A DNA stretch of 17,002 nucleotides from DASZHJ01 sp035938015 (lineage in GTDB: Bacteria; Pseudomonadota; Alphaproteobacteria; ATCC43930; CGMCC-115725). A program made the position numbers and the translations under genes. The notes under the pieces were generated by a model. It worked only from the letters and a program-made list of their open reading frames with translations. It was not told where the DNA came from and did no database searches. Where the stretch lies: positions 1 through 17,002 of the forward strand of contig DASZHJ010000051.1 in the NCBI GenBank assembly GCA_035938015.1. Direction: 5' to 3'. This document shows positions 8,283 to 16,026 of the stretch, piece by piece (the stretch's first letter is position 1; each line of letters starts with the position of its first letter).

Positions 8283-10172
8283 ATGCAACGGGACAACAGG
8301 CGGCTCAAGCTATTGACGCGGCGCGCGGCGCTGGTGGCCGGCGGCCAGGGGCTGTTGCTGGCAGCGCTCGCGGGCCGGCTCTACTACCTGCAGATCGTGC
8401 AGGCGGACCGCTACGCGACGCTCGCGGACGAGAACCGGATCAATCTGCGGTTGCTGGCGCCGCCCCGGGGCCGCATCGTCGACCGCTTCGGCGTTCCGAT
8501 CGCCACCAACCGCCAGAATTACCGGGTCTCGGTGATCGCCGACCAGGTCGCCGACGTCGGTGCCACGCTCGACGCGGTGGCGGCCTTGATTCCGCTGAGC
8601 GACTCCGACCGCCGCCGCGTCGCCCGCGAAATCAAGAGCAAGCACAGCTTCGTGCCCGTCGCGATCCGCGAGAACCTCAGCTGGGACGACATGGCGCGCA
8701 TCGAGGTGAACGCGCCGGAGCTGGCGGGCGTCTCCATCGAGCAGGGCCTCACCCGCGACTATCCGCTGGGCGACATGGCCTCCCACGTGATCGGCTACGT
8801 CTCGGCGGTGGCCGAGAAGGACCTGACCGGCGATCCGCTGCTGGAGCTGCCGGATATCCGCATCGGCAAGAGCGGCGCCGAGAAGCAACACGATCTGGAG
8901 CTGCGCGGCAATGCCGGCACCACCCAGGTCGAGGTCAACGCCTTCGGCCGCGTGGTGCGCGAGATCTCCCGAGACGAGGGCAGTCCCGGCAAGGAGATCG
9001 CGCTGACCTTGGACGCGGACATCCAGCAGTTCGCCGCGCAGCGCTGCATCGCCGAGGGCAGCGTCGCCTGCGTGGTCATGGACGCGCCGACCGGCGACAT
9101 CCTGGCGATGGTCTCGACCCCGGGTTACGACCCCGCGGCATTCTCCGCGGGTCTCACCGCGGCCATGTGGAACGCTCTGCTGCAGGACCCGCTCAACCCG
9201 CTCAGCAACAAGACCATCAGCGGCACTTATGCGCCGGGCTCCACGTTCAAGCCGATGGTGGCGCTGGCGGCGCTCGAATCCGGGATCTCGCCGGAGACGC
9301 GGGTCACCTGTCCCGGTCATTTCCAGCTCGGGAACTCCGTCTGGCATTGCTGGCGCCCGCAAGGGCACGGCACGCTCGACATGCACGGCGGCATCATGCA
9401 TTCCTGCGACGTGTATTTCTACGAGATGGCGCGCCGGCTCGGCATCGACCGCTTCGCGGCGATGGCCAAGCGCTTCGGCCTCGGCGCCACGCTCGGCATC
9501 GACATGCCCGGTGAGAAGGCCGGGCTCATCCCGACCCGCGACTGGAAGCTCGCGACCTACGGGATTCCCTGGCAGCCCGGCGAGAACATCAGTTGCGGCA
9601 TCGGGCAGAGCTACATCACCACGACGCCGCTGCAGCTCGCGACCATGGTCTCGCGCCTGGTGACCGGCAAGCGGATCGTGCCTCGCTTGACCCGCGAAAG
9701 CGGCATCATGAAGCCGGATGAACGTTTGATTGAGCCCGTCTTTGAAGCGATGGGCATCGCGCAAAAGGACCTCAACGTCGTGCTCGACGGCATGACTTCG
9801 GTGGTGAACGAGCAGGGCGGCACCGCCTATGCCGCCCGGATCAAGGAGCCGGCACTGGCGATGGGCGGCAAATCCGGCACCGCTCAGGTGCGCCACATCA
9901 CCCAGGCCGAGCACGAGCACGGCGTGCGCAAGGCGAGACAGGTGCCGTGGATCGAGCGCGACCACGCGCTCTTCATCTCCTTCGCCCCGGTGGGCGCGCC
10001 GCGCTACGTCTGCGCGGTCGTGGTGGAGCATGGCGGCGAGAGCGCCGGCGGCGGCTCGGCGGTGGCGGCGCCGATCTGCGCCGACATCCTGGTCGAGGTG
10101 CAGAAGCGCGATCCCGCGCGCCGCGTGCCCGACGGCCGCGTCGCCGCCGACCGGCTCTCGACGCGAAGCTGA
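8283..10172 (+). CDS. mrdA: Penicillin-binding protein 2, elongation-specific peptidoglycan transpeptidase
   Basis: PBP2 is a class B transpeptidase that crosslinks new peptidoglycan during lateral growth, in partnership with the glycosyltransferase RodA. The protein is 629 residues, with a single N-terminal membrane anchor at about 18-38 (LVAGGQGLLLAALAGRLYYL). A pedestal/dimerisation domain follows, containing PRGRIVDRFGVPIA and DYPLGDMASHVIGYV. The transpeptidase domain has the active-site PGSTFK (Ser320, Lys323), the second motif as S-C-D at 374-376 in HSCDVYFYEM, and the third motif KSGT at 530-533. The arrangement and length are those of MrdA, not FtsI. ATG 8283 follows the mreD stop by one base and rodA starts 12 bases after its end, so it lies inside one operon. 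Confidence 0.95.
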   Translation: MQRDNRRLKLLTRRAALVAGGQGLLLAALAGRLYYLQIVQADRYATLADENRINLRLLAPPRGRIVDRFGVPIATNRQNYRVSVIADQVADVGATLDAVAALIPLSDSDRRRVAREIKSKHSFVPVAIRENLSWDDMARIEVNAPELAGVSIEQGLTRDYPLGDMASHVIGYVSAVAEKDLTGDPLLELPDIRIGKSGAEKQHDLELRGNAGTTQVEVNAFGRVVREISRDEGSPGKEIALTLDADIQQFAAQRCIAEGSVACVVMDAPTGDILAMVSTPGYDPAAFSAGLTAAMWNALLQDPLNPLSNKTISGTYAPGSTFKPMVALAALESGISPETRVTCPGHFQLGNSVWHCWRPQGHGTLDMHGGIMHSCDVYFYEMARRLGIDRFAAMAKRFGLGATLGIDMPGEKAGLIPTRDWKLATYGIPWQPGENISCGIGQSYITTTPLQLATMVSRLVTGKRIVPRLTRESGIMKPDERLIEPVFEAMGIAQKDLNVVLDGMTSVVNEQGGTAYAARIKEPALAMGGKSGTAQVRHITQAEHEHGVRKARQVPWIERDHALFISFAPVGAPRYVCAVVVEHGGESAGGGSAVAAPICADILVEVQKRDPARRVPDGRVAADRLSTRS

Positions 10173-10184
10173 CGGTCCGATCCC

Positions 10185-11339
10185 ATGAGCATGTCGCATC
10201 TCGATCTCGGCCGGCCCCGCGAGCTCACGCTCCCGGAGAAAGTCTGGAGCATCAACTGGGGCCTGGTGCTCCTGGTGAGCCTGCTCGCCTGCGTGGGCTT
10301 CGGCACGCTCTACTCCGCCGCCAACGGCAATTGGGACCCTTGGGCCAGCAAGCAGATCGCGCGCTACGGCGTGGCGCTCGCGGTGATGCTGGGGGTCGCG
10401 GTGGTCGATCTCAAGTTCTGGTACCGGGCGGCCTATTGGATCTACGGCATCGCCTTCGTGCTGCTGATCGCGGTGGAGGTGCGCGGCTTCATCGGCATGG
10501 GCGCGCAGCGCTGGATCGATCTCGGCGTGATCCAGCTGCAGCCCTCGGAGATCATGAAGGTGGCGGCGGTGCTGGCGCTCGCCCGCTATTTCCACAATGT
10601 CAGCATCGACGACATCGGCCGGCCGATACTCTTGATCGTGCCGGCGCTCCTGGTGCTGGTGCCCGCGGCGCTCGTGATGAAGCAGCCGGACCTCGGCACC
10701 GCGCTGATGCTGGTGCTCGGCGGCGGCGTAATGTTCTTTCTGGCGGGCGTTCGGCTCTGGAAGTTCGCCGTGCTGATCGCGGCCGGCGGTGGCCTGGCGC
10801 CCGTGGTCTGGCGCTTCCTGCGCCCCTATCAGAAGGCGCGCCTCTTGACCTTCCTCGATCCCGAGAGCGATCCCCAGGGCGCTGGATACCACAGCCTGCA
10901 GTCCAAGATCGCGATCGGCTCGGGCGGCAGCGTCGGCAAGGGCTTTCTCGAGGGGACGCAGAGCCACCTCAACTTCCTGCCGGAGAAGCAGACCGACTTC
11001 ATCTTCACCATGCTGGCGGAGGAATGGGGCCTGATCGGCGGCTTGGCGTTGCTCGCGCTCTATACGCTGGTGCTGATCTACGGCTACGCCATCGCCTTCA
11101 GGAGCCGCAGCCATTTCGGCCGCTTGCTGGCGCTCGGCATCGTGGTGAACCTGTTCCTCTACGTGTTCATCAACACCGCGATGGTGATGGGCCTCATCCC
11201 CGTGGTGGGCGTGCCGCTGCCGCTGATTTCCTATGGCGGGACCGCGATGCTGACGGTGATGTTCGGCTTCGGCTTGCTGATGAGCGTCTACGTGCACCGC
11301 GACGCCCGCATCGGCCGCCCCGGCGACAACGACGGCTGA
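10185..11339 (+). CDS. rodA: RodA, SEDS-family peptidoglycan glycosyltransferase
   Basis: RodA polymerises lipid II into glycan strands in the elongasome and works as a pair with PBP2. The 384-residue protein has about ten membrane helices. Conserved SEDS signatures are RWIDLGVIQLQPSEIMK (about 106-122), MKQPDLGTALM, HLNFLPEKQTDFIFTMLAEE and PVVGVPLPLISYGGT. Asp271 in TDFIF matches the aspartate that is essential for polymerisation in characterised RodA proteins. It starts at ATG 10185, 12 bases after mrdA; ATG 10191 is a second option. It is the last gene of the cell-shape operon. No clear terminator was seen before the tRNA gene. Confidence 0.95.
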   Translation: MSMSHLDLGRPRELTLPEKVWSINWGLVLLVSLLACVGFGTLYSAANGNWDPWASKQIARYGVALAVMLGVAVVDLKFWYRAAYWIYGIAFVLLIAVEVRGFIGMGAQRWIDLGVIQLQPSEIMKVAAVLALARYFHNVSIDDIGRPILLIVPALLVLVPAALVMKQPDLGTALMLVLGGGVMFFLAGVRLWKFAVLIAAGGGLAPVVWRFLRPYQKARLLTFLDPESDPQGAGYHSLQSKIAIGSGGSVGKGFLEGTQSHLNFLPEKQTDFIFTMLAEEWGLIGGLALLALYTLVLIYGYAIAFRSRSHFGRLLALGIVVNLFLYVFINTAMVMGLIPVVGVPLPLISYGGTAMLTVMFGFGLLMSVYVHRDARIGRPGDNDG

Positions 11340-11365
11340 GCGCTCGGAAGTCCGGCAACCGCGGC

Positions 11366-11394
11366 TCGACAACCCCCGCCCACCTTGCTATACA
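11366..11394 (+). promoter_or_regulatory. Sigma-70-type promoter of tRNA-Lys
   Basis: TCGACA (11366-11371) matches the -35 consensus at five of six positions. After a 17-base spacer comes TATACA (11389-11394), preceded by TG-C, which makes an extended -10 element. The -10 element ends 16 bases before the tRNA 5' end. Spacing and position fit a strong stable-RNA promoter. Confidence 0.7.
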
Positions 11395-11410
11395 CCCGCC
11401 TCCCCGCGAC

Positions 11411-11486
<76 letters not shown>

Positions 11487-11520
11487 TCACTGGAATGTAC
11501 ATCACAAATTCAGCTAGTCT

Positions 11521-12525
11521 TTGGCGGGCTGGCCGAAGATCTTTGGTGCTGGCCCAGCCACTGACGTCGGAGAGGGCCCCATTCTACGCATTGGACTGAT
11601 CGTCCCGCCCGGCTTTGCCGTATTGAGCTTCGCGCCGCTTTCAGTGTTCGAAGCGGCGAACATGGTTCTCGCAGACCCTTTCTACGAGGTGCATGCAGTA
11701 TCCATGGCCGGCGGACGCATCCCGAATTCATTTGGGATGGAGATGGAGACCGTCCGCGTGACGGATGGAACGTTCGATACGCTGCTGATCGGTTCTCCGC
11801 TCGACGTTCGCCCTCAATCGCCGGAATTGCTGTCTTTTTTGCAGAGCGCGCCCAGCACGACCCGCCGCATCGCATCAATCTGCATTGGCGCCTTTATCCT
11901 GGGCGAAGCAGGCTTGCTCGACGGCCGCAGGGCAACGACGCATTGGTTCTATGCCAATGAACTGCAGCGCCGCTATCCGAGGGCGACGGTCGAGATGGAT
12001 CGCATCTTTATTGCCGATGGACAGATTTGGACATCGGCTGGGATGACCGCCGGCATCGACTTGGCACTAGGTCTCGTCGAGCGGGATATCGGCCGTGAGA
12101 AAACACGTGAGCTCGCGCGGATGCTGGTTGTGCATCATCGCCGGGCCGGCGGACAGTCACAGCACTCCGCGCTGCTGGACATGGATGCCGCATCTGATCG
12201 CGTGCAGACGGCCCTTCAATTCGCGCAGAGCAATCTGGCCATGCCGCTGACAGTGGAGAAGCTGGCCGAGGCGGCTCGTCTCAGCCCGCGCCAGTTTAGC
12301 CGTGTGTTCCGCATCGAAACCGGTATATCCCCGGCCAAGGCCATCGAGAATCTCCGGCTGGAAGCAGCTCGGCTTCTGCTCGAACAGGGCCGCCTTCCCG
12401 TTGAAGAGATTGCGAACAAAACGGGTTTTGGTGACCGGGAGCGCATGCGTCGCAGCTTCATGCGCGTGTTCGGTCAAAGCCCGCAGTCAGTGCGCAACGG
12501 ATCGCCCCCTCTGGCTTCGTTCTGA
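11521..12525 (+). CDS. GlxA-type AraC family transcriptional regulator (DJ-1/PfpI domain plus HTH)
   Basis: The 334-residue protein has two domains. The N-terminal DJ-1/PfpI-like domain (about 22-190) includes RIGLIVPPGFAVLSFAPLS and the nucleophile-elbow-like SICIGAFILGEAG, with Cys121. The C-terminal AraC-type double helix-turn-helix (about 225-325) includes LTVEKLAEAARLSPRQFSRV and EEIANKTGFGDRERMRRSF. Proteins of this kind (GlxA, FtrA, ArgR/CdhR of pseudomonads) usually activate neighbouring catabolic genes; their DJ-1 domain is a sensor and normally not an enzyme. The start is uncertain. TTG 11521 is the first possible codon after a stop at 11515 and has no good ribosome-binding site. 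The likely targets are the hydrolase and enoyl-CoA hydratase genes just downstream on the same strand. The inducer is unknown. Confidence 0.88.
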   Translation: MAGWPKIFGAGPATDVGEGPILRIGLIVPPGFAVLSFAPLSVFEAANMVLADPFYEVHAVSMAGGRIPNSFGMEMETVRVTDGTFDTLLIGSPLDVRPQSPELLSFLQSAPSTTRRIASICIGAFILGEAGLLDGRRATTHWFYANELQRRYPRATVEMDRIFIADGQIWTSAGMTAGIDLALGLVERDIGREKTRELARMLVVHHRRAGGQSQHSALLDMDAASDRVQTALQFAQSNLAMPLTVEKLAEAARLSPRQFSRVFRIETGISPAKAIENLRLEAARLLLEQGRLPVEEIANKTGFGDRERMRRSFMRVFGQSPQSVRNGSPPLASF

Positions 12526-12655
12526 CGGCGAACGTTGGAGTTCTTTTGCGGTGCTTTGGTTGTCGTGTCCGGAATGGTGGCATTTTCGACATAGGTCTTG
12601 GCCCGCTACGCATTTAGGTTTCCGGGCAGGAACCCTTCGCTGCAGGGAGCGCACC

Positions 12656-13364
12656 ATGTCCAAACAGACCAAACCGAGCGTCGTTTTCGCCCACGGCTTG
12701 TGGGCCGACGGCTCATGCTTCAGCAAGGTAATTCCGCAACTTCAGGCCGACGGGCACGAGGTGGTGGCCGCCCAAAACAGCCTCGACACACTTGAGGGCG
12801 ACGTTGCAACGGTAATTCGTGCACTGGGACGGGTTAGTAGCCCCGCCATTCTCGTCGGCCATTCGTACGGCGGCACCGTCATCACGGCGGCAGGAGCCGA
12901 CAATCGGGTTGCCGGCCTGGTGTACATCGCAGCACTCGCCCCGGATGACGACGAGACCTCACAGAGCTTGATAAATAAATTCCCCACCACAGAAGTCTTC
13001 TCTCATGATCGAGGTCGCGGACGGGCGTATATGGCTTCGGCCCGAAGGCATCGGGTCATTCGCGGGAGACCTCTCCGGCGAGGAGCAGAAGATTGTTTGG
13101 GCGACGCAGGGCGTGCCGGCCGCGAACCTCTTCGATCAGAAGATGGCAGGCACCGCATGGAGGTCGAAGCCGAGTTGGTACATCGTGGCCAAGAACGACC
13201 GCACCGTTCACCCCGAGCTGGAGCGCTTCGTCGCGAAGCGTATGGGCGCGACAACCGTCGAGACCGACAGCAGCCACGTCCCGATGCTTTCCCAACCGGG
13301 CTTCGTGCTCGACGTGATTCGCAAGGCGGCGAAGACCGTCACTTCAGTGCACGCGGCCGCGTAA
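12656..13364 (+). pseudogene. Alpha/beta hydrolase, split by a one-base frameshift
   Basis: The gene encodes a small alpha/beta-fold hydrolase of the group that contains plant-esterase-like enzymes. ATG 12656 follows AGGGAG (12644-12649) by six bases. The first part has FAHGLWADGSCF (oxyanion region) and the nucleophile elbow GHSYGG (Ser70), running to FPTTEVFSH at 13006. The homology then jumps to the next frame at 13008 (IEVADGRIWLRPEGIG, then SWYIVAKNDRTVHPE with the acid Asp, and DSSHVPML with the catalytic His) and ends at TAA 13362-13364. One extra base (G13007) explains the break exactly; repaired, the protein is 235 residues. As read, neither part has a full catalytic triad. The substrate is unknown. 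It could be a true lesion or a sequencing error. Confidence 0.85.
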
Positions 13365-13414
13365 TCACCGGCGGGAGATCGGTCGTCCCAGCGAGCGAAG
13401 CGAAGAGCCTGAAC

Positions 13415-14245
13415 ATGACTGGATCAGCGGTGCCTGTGCGGGTCGTCGAGGAAACGCCGGCCTACTGGAGGGTTCTGTTCGACTATCCGCCTTTCAACAT
13501 TGTAGACGCCACCATATTCGAAGGCCTCCAGGATCTGCTTGCTCGAATGGACGCCAGTCCGATCCTGCGTGTGGTGGTATTCGAGAGCGCGAATCCTGAG
13601 TTCTACCTTTCCCACTTTGATTTGACCGGCAAGACGGGGAACATCACCACAGCTGTCGGGCCTTCGGGCCTCCCCATCCTGACAGATACGTTCGTCCGCC
13701 TCACCAAGTCCCCGGTGGTCAGCATCGCGAAGATCCGAGGCTGCGTGCGGGGCGTAAGCAGCGAGTTCGTGCTTGCCTGCGACATGCGTTTCGCGTCGCG
13801 CGAGAACACGCTACTGGGCCAACCCGAAGTCGGGGTGGGCGTGCATCCCGGCGGCGGCGGTACGGAACGTCTCCCATTGCTGGTCGGCCGCGGCCGCGCA
13901 CTCGAAATCGTTCTCGGCGCGAATGACTTCGACGGAGACACCGCGGAACGATACGGATACGTTAACCGGGCACTTCCGGACGCGGAGTTGGACGGCTTCG
14001 TCGATGTGCTGGCGCGGCGGATCGGCTCCTTCGATCGGCGTCCTATCGCGGCAGCGAAGCATCTCATCAACCAAGTCTCGTTGCCATCCGCCGACCGGCT
14101 CCTCGACGCCCTCAACAGCTTTCAGACCGCGCTGACGTGGCCTGAAGCGCAGCAGCGAATCCAAGCTCTGTTAAAGCGCGGACTCCAACGGGAACGCGAC
14201 TTCGAACATCGGTGGCCAGAGGTGCTAGGCACGCTCCTTGAGTAG
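13415..14245 (+). CDS. Enoyl-CoA hydratase/isomerase (crotonase) family protein
   Basis: This is a 276-residue crotonase-fold protein. The family hydrates or isomerises CoA-linked enoyl substrates, but members vary widely in reaction. An oxyanion-hole region is seen at GCVRGVSSEFVLACDMRFAS, with Glu117 in the position of the first catalytic glutamate. A second acid is Glu138 in GQPEVGVGVHPGGGGTERL. The spacing of the two is close to that of true hydratases, so activity is plausible. The C-terminal helical part (KHLINQVSLPSADRLLDAL) completes the fold. The start is ATG 13415. The frame is open far upstream through the second half of the hydrolase, which would produce a spurious long fusion. 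It probably forms a unit with the GlxA regulator and hydrolase. Confidence 0.85.
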   Translation: MTGSAVPVRVVEETPAYWRVLFDYPPFNIVDATIFEGLQDLLARMDASPILRVVVFESANPEFYLSHFDLTGKTGNITTAVGPSGLPILTDTFVRLTKSPVVSIAKIRGCVRGVSSEFVLACDMRFASRENTLLGQPEVGVGVHPGGGGTERLPLLVGRGRALEIVLGANDFDGDTAERYGYVNRALPDAELDGFVDVLARRIGSFDRRPIAAAKHLINQVSLPSADRLLDALNSFQTALTWPEAQQRIQALLKRGLQRERDFEHRWPEVLGTLLE

Positions 14246-14423
14246 TGGTCACCGTGTGGCCAGCATTTTGCTCGTCCATGTGCCGTTGTTGTCCGATAGC
14301 CCCATGGGAAATTTTCGCGGTTTGGCACCTTGAGGGGGTGGCAGAGTAAGCTGCTCTCGCGGCACGGATGACCCTCGGGAACTCAGCGTGAAAGACGCGC
14401 CCGGCCGAGCTGCAAGGGAGTTG

Positions 14424-14738
14424 ATGGTGGCAGAGAAGAACGATGGTGCGATGACGATTGACGAAGGTGACGGCGTGAAGTCGCGGCCGATTTCAAGCCG
14501 GTTCTGGCTGAGGGGCGGAAGCTACCGCGTCAAGATGCCCGGCGAGGGATGGGGACACGCGACGCTCGACCAATGCCAAATCGGCGAGGCGAGCAAGCCC
14601 GCTCACATCGAGAAGCCCGGACCGGCGGGAACGATCTTCTTTCGCTTGAAGCAGGGTTTCTATCGCTTCGTGCTCGCGGGGCCAATCGAGATGCAGCCGA
14701 AGTCCGCCGAAATCACGCGCATCGAGGCGCTCACATGA
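14424..14738 (+). CDS. Small hypothetical protein overlapping the YdhR-like gene
   Basis: I do not recognise this 104-residue protein. ATG 14424 follows AGGGAG (14415-14420) closely; GTG 14388 would add 12 residues, and ATG 14451 would shorten it. The sequence is soluble-looking, with no membrane segment or signal peptide. It has a possible beta-rich core (SSRFWLRGGSYRVKMPGEGW, then GTIFFRLKQGFYRFVLAGP). Its stop codon overlaps the next start (ATGA at 14735-14738), the usual mark of translational coupling, which is the best argument that it is real. A functional pairing with the downstream YdhR-like protein is an inference from that overlap. Confidence 0.55.
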   Translation: MVAEKNDGAMTIDEGDGVKSRPISSRFWLRGGSYRVKMPGEGWGHATLDQCQIGEASKPAHIEKPGPAGTIFFRLKQGFYRFVLAGPIEMQPKSAEITRIEALT

Positions 14739-15055
14739 TCACCGCAATTGTCCAGTACCGCTTGCCGCCCAGCATCGACCTCGAGGCCTGCGCCGAGCAT
14801 TTCCGCAAGATCGCGCCGGGCTTTCGCACGGTGCCGGGGCTCATCCGCAAGCAGTTCATCTACGCCGAGGACGGCTGGGCCGGCGGTGTCTATCTGTGGG
14901 AGACGCGTGCTGACGCCGAAGCGTTCTATTCGGGACCGTGGCTCGCCGGCATCCGCGAGCGCTACGGCATGGACCCGCAGATCAAGTATTTCCAGACTGC
15001 TTGTGTGACCGACAACTCGGCAGAGGCGGTGCGGGTTCGCGACGGTGCGGAATAG
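14735..15055 (+). CDS. YdhR-like putative monooxygenase (dimeric alpha+beta barrel)
   Basis: The 106-residue product resembles the YdhR family: small, cofactor-free ferredoxin-like alpha+beta proteins annotated as putative monooxygenases and related to ABM-type quinol monooxygenases. The pattern starts with an edge strand ITAIVQYRLP. A helix (EACAEHFRKIAPGFRTVPG) and the typical LIRKQFIYAEDGWAGGVYLW come next, followed by the segment EAFYSGPWLAGIRERYGMDP and a last strand IKYFQTACV. The start ATG overlaps the previous stop by four bases (ATGA), so the two are likely translated together. The reaction is not established for most members of the family, and none is claimed here. A hairpin with a T-run follows. 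Confidence 0.8.
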   Translation: MITAIVQYRLPPSIDLEACAEHFRKIAPGFRTVPGLIRKQFIYAEDGWAGGVYLWETRADAEAFYSGPWLAGIRERYGMDPQIKYFQTACVTDNSAEAVRVRDGAE

Positions 15056-15059
15056 GGCA

Positions 15060-15110
15060 AGGCTTTGGGCCTTTGGCATGGCCAAAAGGGAGCGACAAGC
15101 CTGGTTTTTT
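15060..15110 (+). terminator. Rho-independent terminator after the YdhR-like gene
   Basis: An inner hairpin pairs CCTTTGGC (15070-15077) with GCCAAAAGG (15081-15089, one bulged A). An outer stem pairs AGGCTT (15060-15065) with AAGCCT (15097-15102). GG and then six T residues (15105-15110) follow directly. It lies just after the stop codon at 15055. Confidence 0.6.
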
Positions 15111-15206
15111 GGCGAACGTTAATCCTCTCACAACCATCTGAGCCGACCATCGCGGTATCGCGCCCTCCGTGTGTGCTCCGCAGGACGGTTGCGACAGGAG
15201 ACCTCA

Positions 15207-15410
15207 ATGCGCAGAACATTGCTCGGTACGGTGATGGCGCTCTCGTTGCTTGTACTCAGTGCATGCACTGATCCAGACAGCGTTTCGGGCTCGGGGTTCG
15301 AACGCGGCATCGATGCCGATATCTTGGCGACCCACGACGGGGGCGCAGCAACTCTGCGCAACCTGGGCCTGCGGGACGCAGCCCCGCTACTGTTCGGTCG
15401 CTCCCAGTGA
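15207..15410 (+). CDS. Small putative lipoprotein
   Basis: This is a 67-residue protein with a clear lipoprotein signal: MRRTLLGTVMALSLLVLSAC, with lipobox L-S-A-C and the modified cysteine at 20. The mature part is only 47 residues, begins TDPDSVSGSG and is acidic and glycine-rich. No domain is recognised. The start ATG 15207 has AGGAG at 15196-15200, six bases upstream; the frame is open further up but without a better start. It stands alone, between a terminator and a long hairpin, so it is probably monocistronic. Localisation to the inner or outer membrane is inferred from the lipobox; function is unknown. Confidence 0.65.
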   Translation: MRRTLLGTVMALSLLVLSACTDPDSVSGSGFERGIDADILATHDGGAATLRNLGLRDAAPLLFGRSQ

Positions 15411-15439
15411 CACGGGCAGAGAGACGAACGACCAGAAGC

Positions 15440-15486
15440 AAGGACCCCCTGAAAACCTAATAGAACTATTATGAGCGGGGGTTCTT
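15440..15486 (+). terminator. Long nested hairpin after the small lipoprotein gene
   Basis: AAGGACCCCC (15440-15449) pairs with GGGGGTTCTT (15477-15486) with one G-T wobble. Inside lies a second dyad, TAATAG-AA-CTATTA (15458-15471). The tail TTCTTCTTGG is T-rich but not a clean T-run. It begins 30 bases after the lipoprotein stop, so it is probably its terminator. The inner A/T-rich dyad inside a G/C stem is unusual for a plain terminator. Confidence 0.5.
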
Positions 15487-15763
15487 CTTGGCTCGGGGTA
15501 AACGCCTCCAGGGCGCTCAAGAGGCTCTTCCGGGAGGCCTCGGGGGGTGCCGCGCGGTCTACATCTTCCGCGCAGACTGAGTAACTGCCACCAGAATTAC
15601 CTCGACTTTGGTTCGGAAAGGGAGCGTTCTGCATTGGAAATCCCGAGTACTCTATCGGAACTCGCCGCTTGTCGGGATGATGCCGCGCCACAAAGAGCGC
15701 GCTTATGCCCACTGATCCACCGCTTCACCGGCAAAACAGGATCATCTGGGAGCATCTCTGATC
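15487..15763. other. Intergenic stretch, no gene recognised
   Basis: No convincing gene lies here. One more inverted repeat is visible, GCCTCC (15504-15509) with GGAGGC (15533-15538), directly after the nested hairpin. The open frames that cross this stretch have no recognisable content and run into neighbouring genes. It may contain the promoter of the small gene at 15764, but no clear -35/-10 pair stands out. Confidence 0.5.
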
Positions 15764-15955
15764 ATGGCATCTCACAAGTTCAAAGCGGGGCAAACGGTAG
15801 CGGTAGCGCCACGCCGATATGACCCCAGACTCGGTGGAAGCTTCAAAGTCGTTCGGATTTTACCGACTGAGCGCGGGAACAATCAGTATCACATTCGATC
15901 CGTCGTGGATGGCCATGAGCGTGTGGTCATGGAGGGCGAGATTGGTTCGGGCTAG
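15764..15955 (+). CDS. Small conserved protein of 63 residues
   Basis: This short protein has the pattern HKFKAGQTVAVAPRRYDPR, then GSFKVVRILP, then NNQYHIRSVVDGHERVVMEG. I recognise it as a type of small protein common in rhizobia and relatives, with a probable SH3-like small beta-barrel, but know of no assigned function. The start ATG 15764 has GGGAG at 15748-15752, eleven bases upstream. It has no signal peptide or membrane segment. It seems to be a unit on its own, 71 bases before the PAS gene. Confidence 0.7.
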   Translation: MASHKFKAGQTVAVAPRRYDPRLGGSFKVVRILPTERGNNQYHIRSVVDGHERVVMEGEIGSG

Positions 15956-16026
15956 GGGAGCCCACACGCTCCGCTGCCCATGCGGACTGAAGCCCGCGGC
16001 AATGACATCGGATTGAGAGCCGTGTC

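Noticed and set aside
8310..11372. A 1020-residue open frame on the minus strand across mrdA and rodA
   Set aside because: It is a His/Arg/Ala-rich antisense shadow of high-GC coding DNA. The plus strand shows PBP2 and RodA motifs throughout.
15128..15712. A 194-residue minus-strand open frame
   Set aside because: It lies antisense to the lipoprotein gene and across its hairpins, with no recognisable family pattern or ribosome-binding site.
15547..15822. A 91-residue plus-strand open frame
   Set aside because: It has low-complexity content, runs into the better supported 63-residue gene in another frame, and has no domain.
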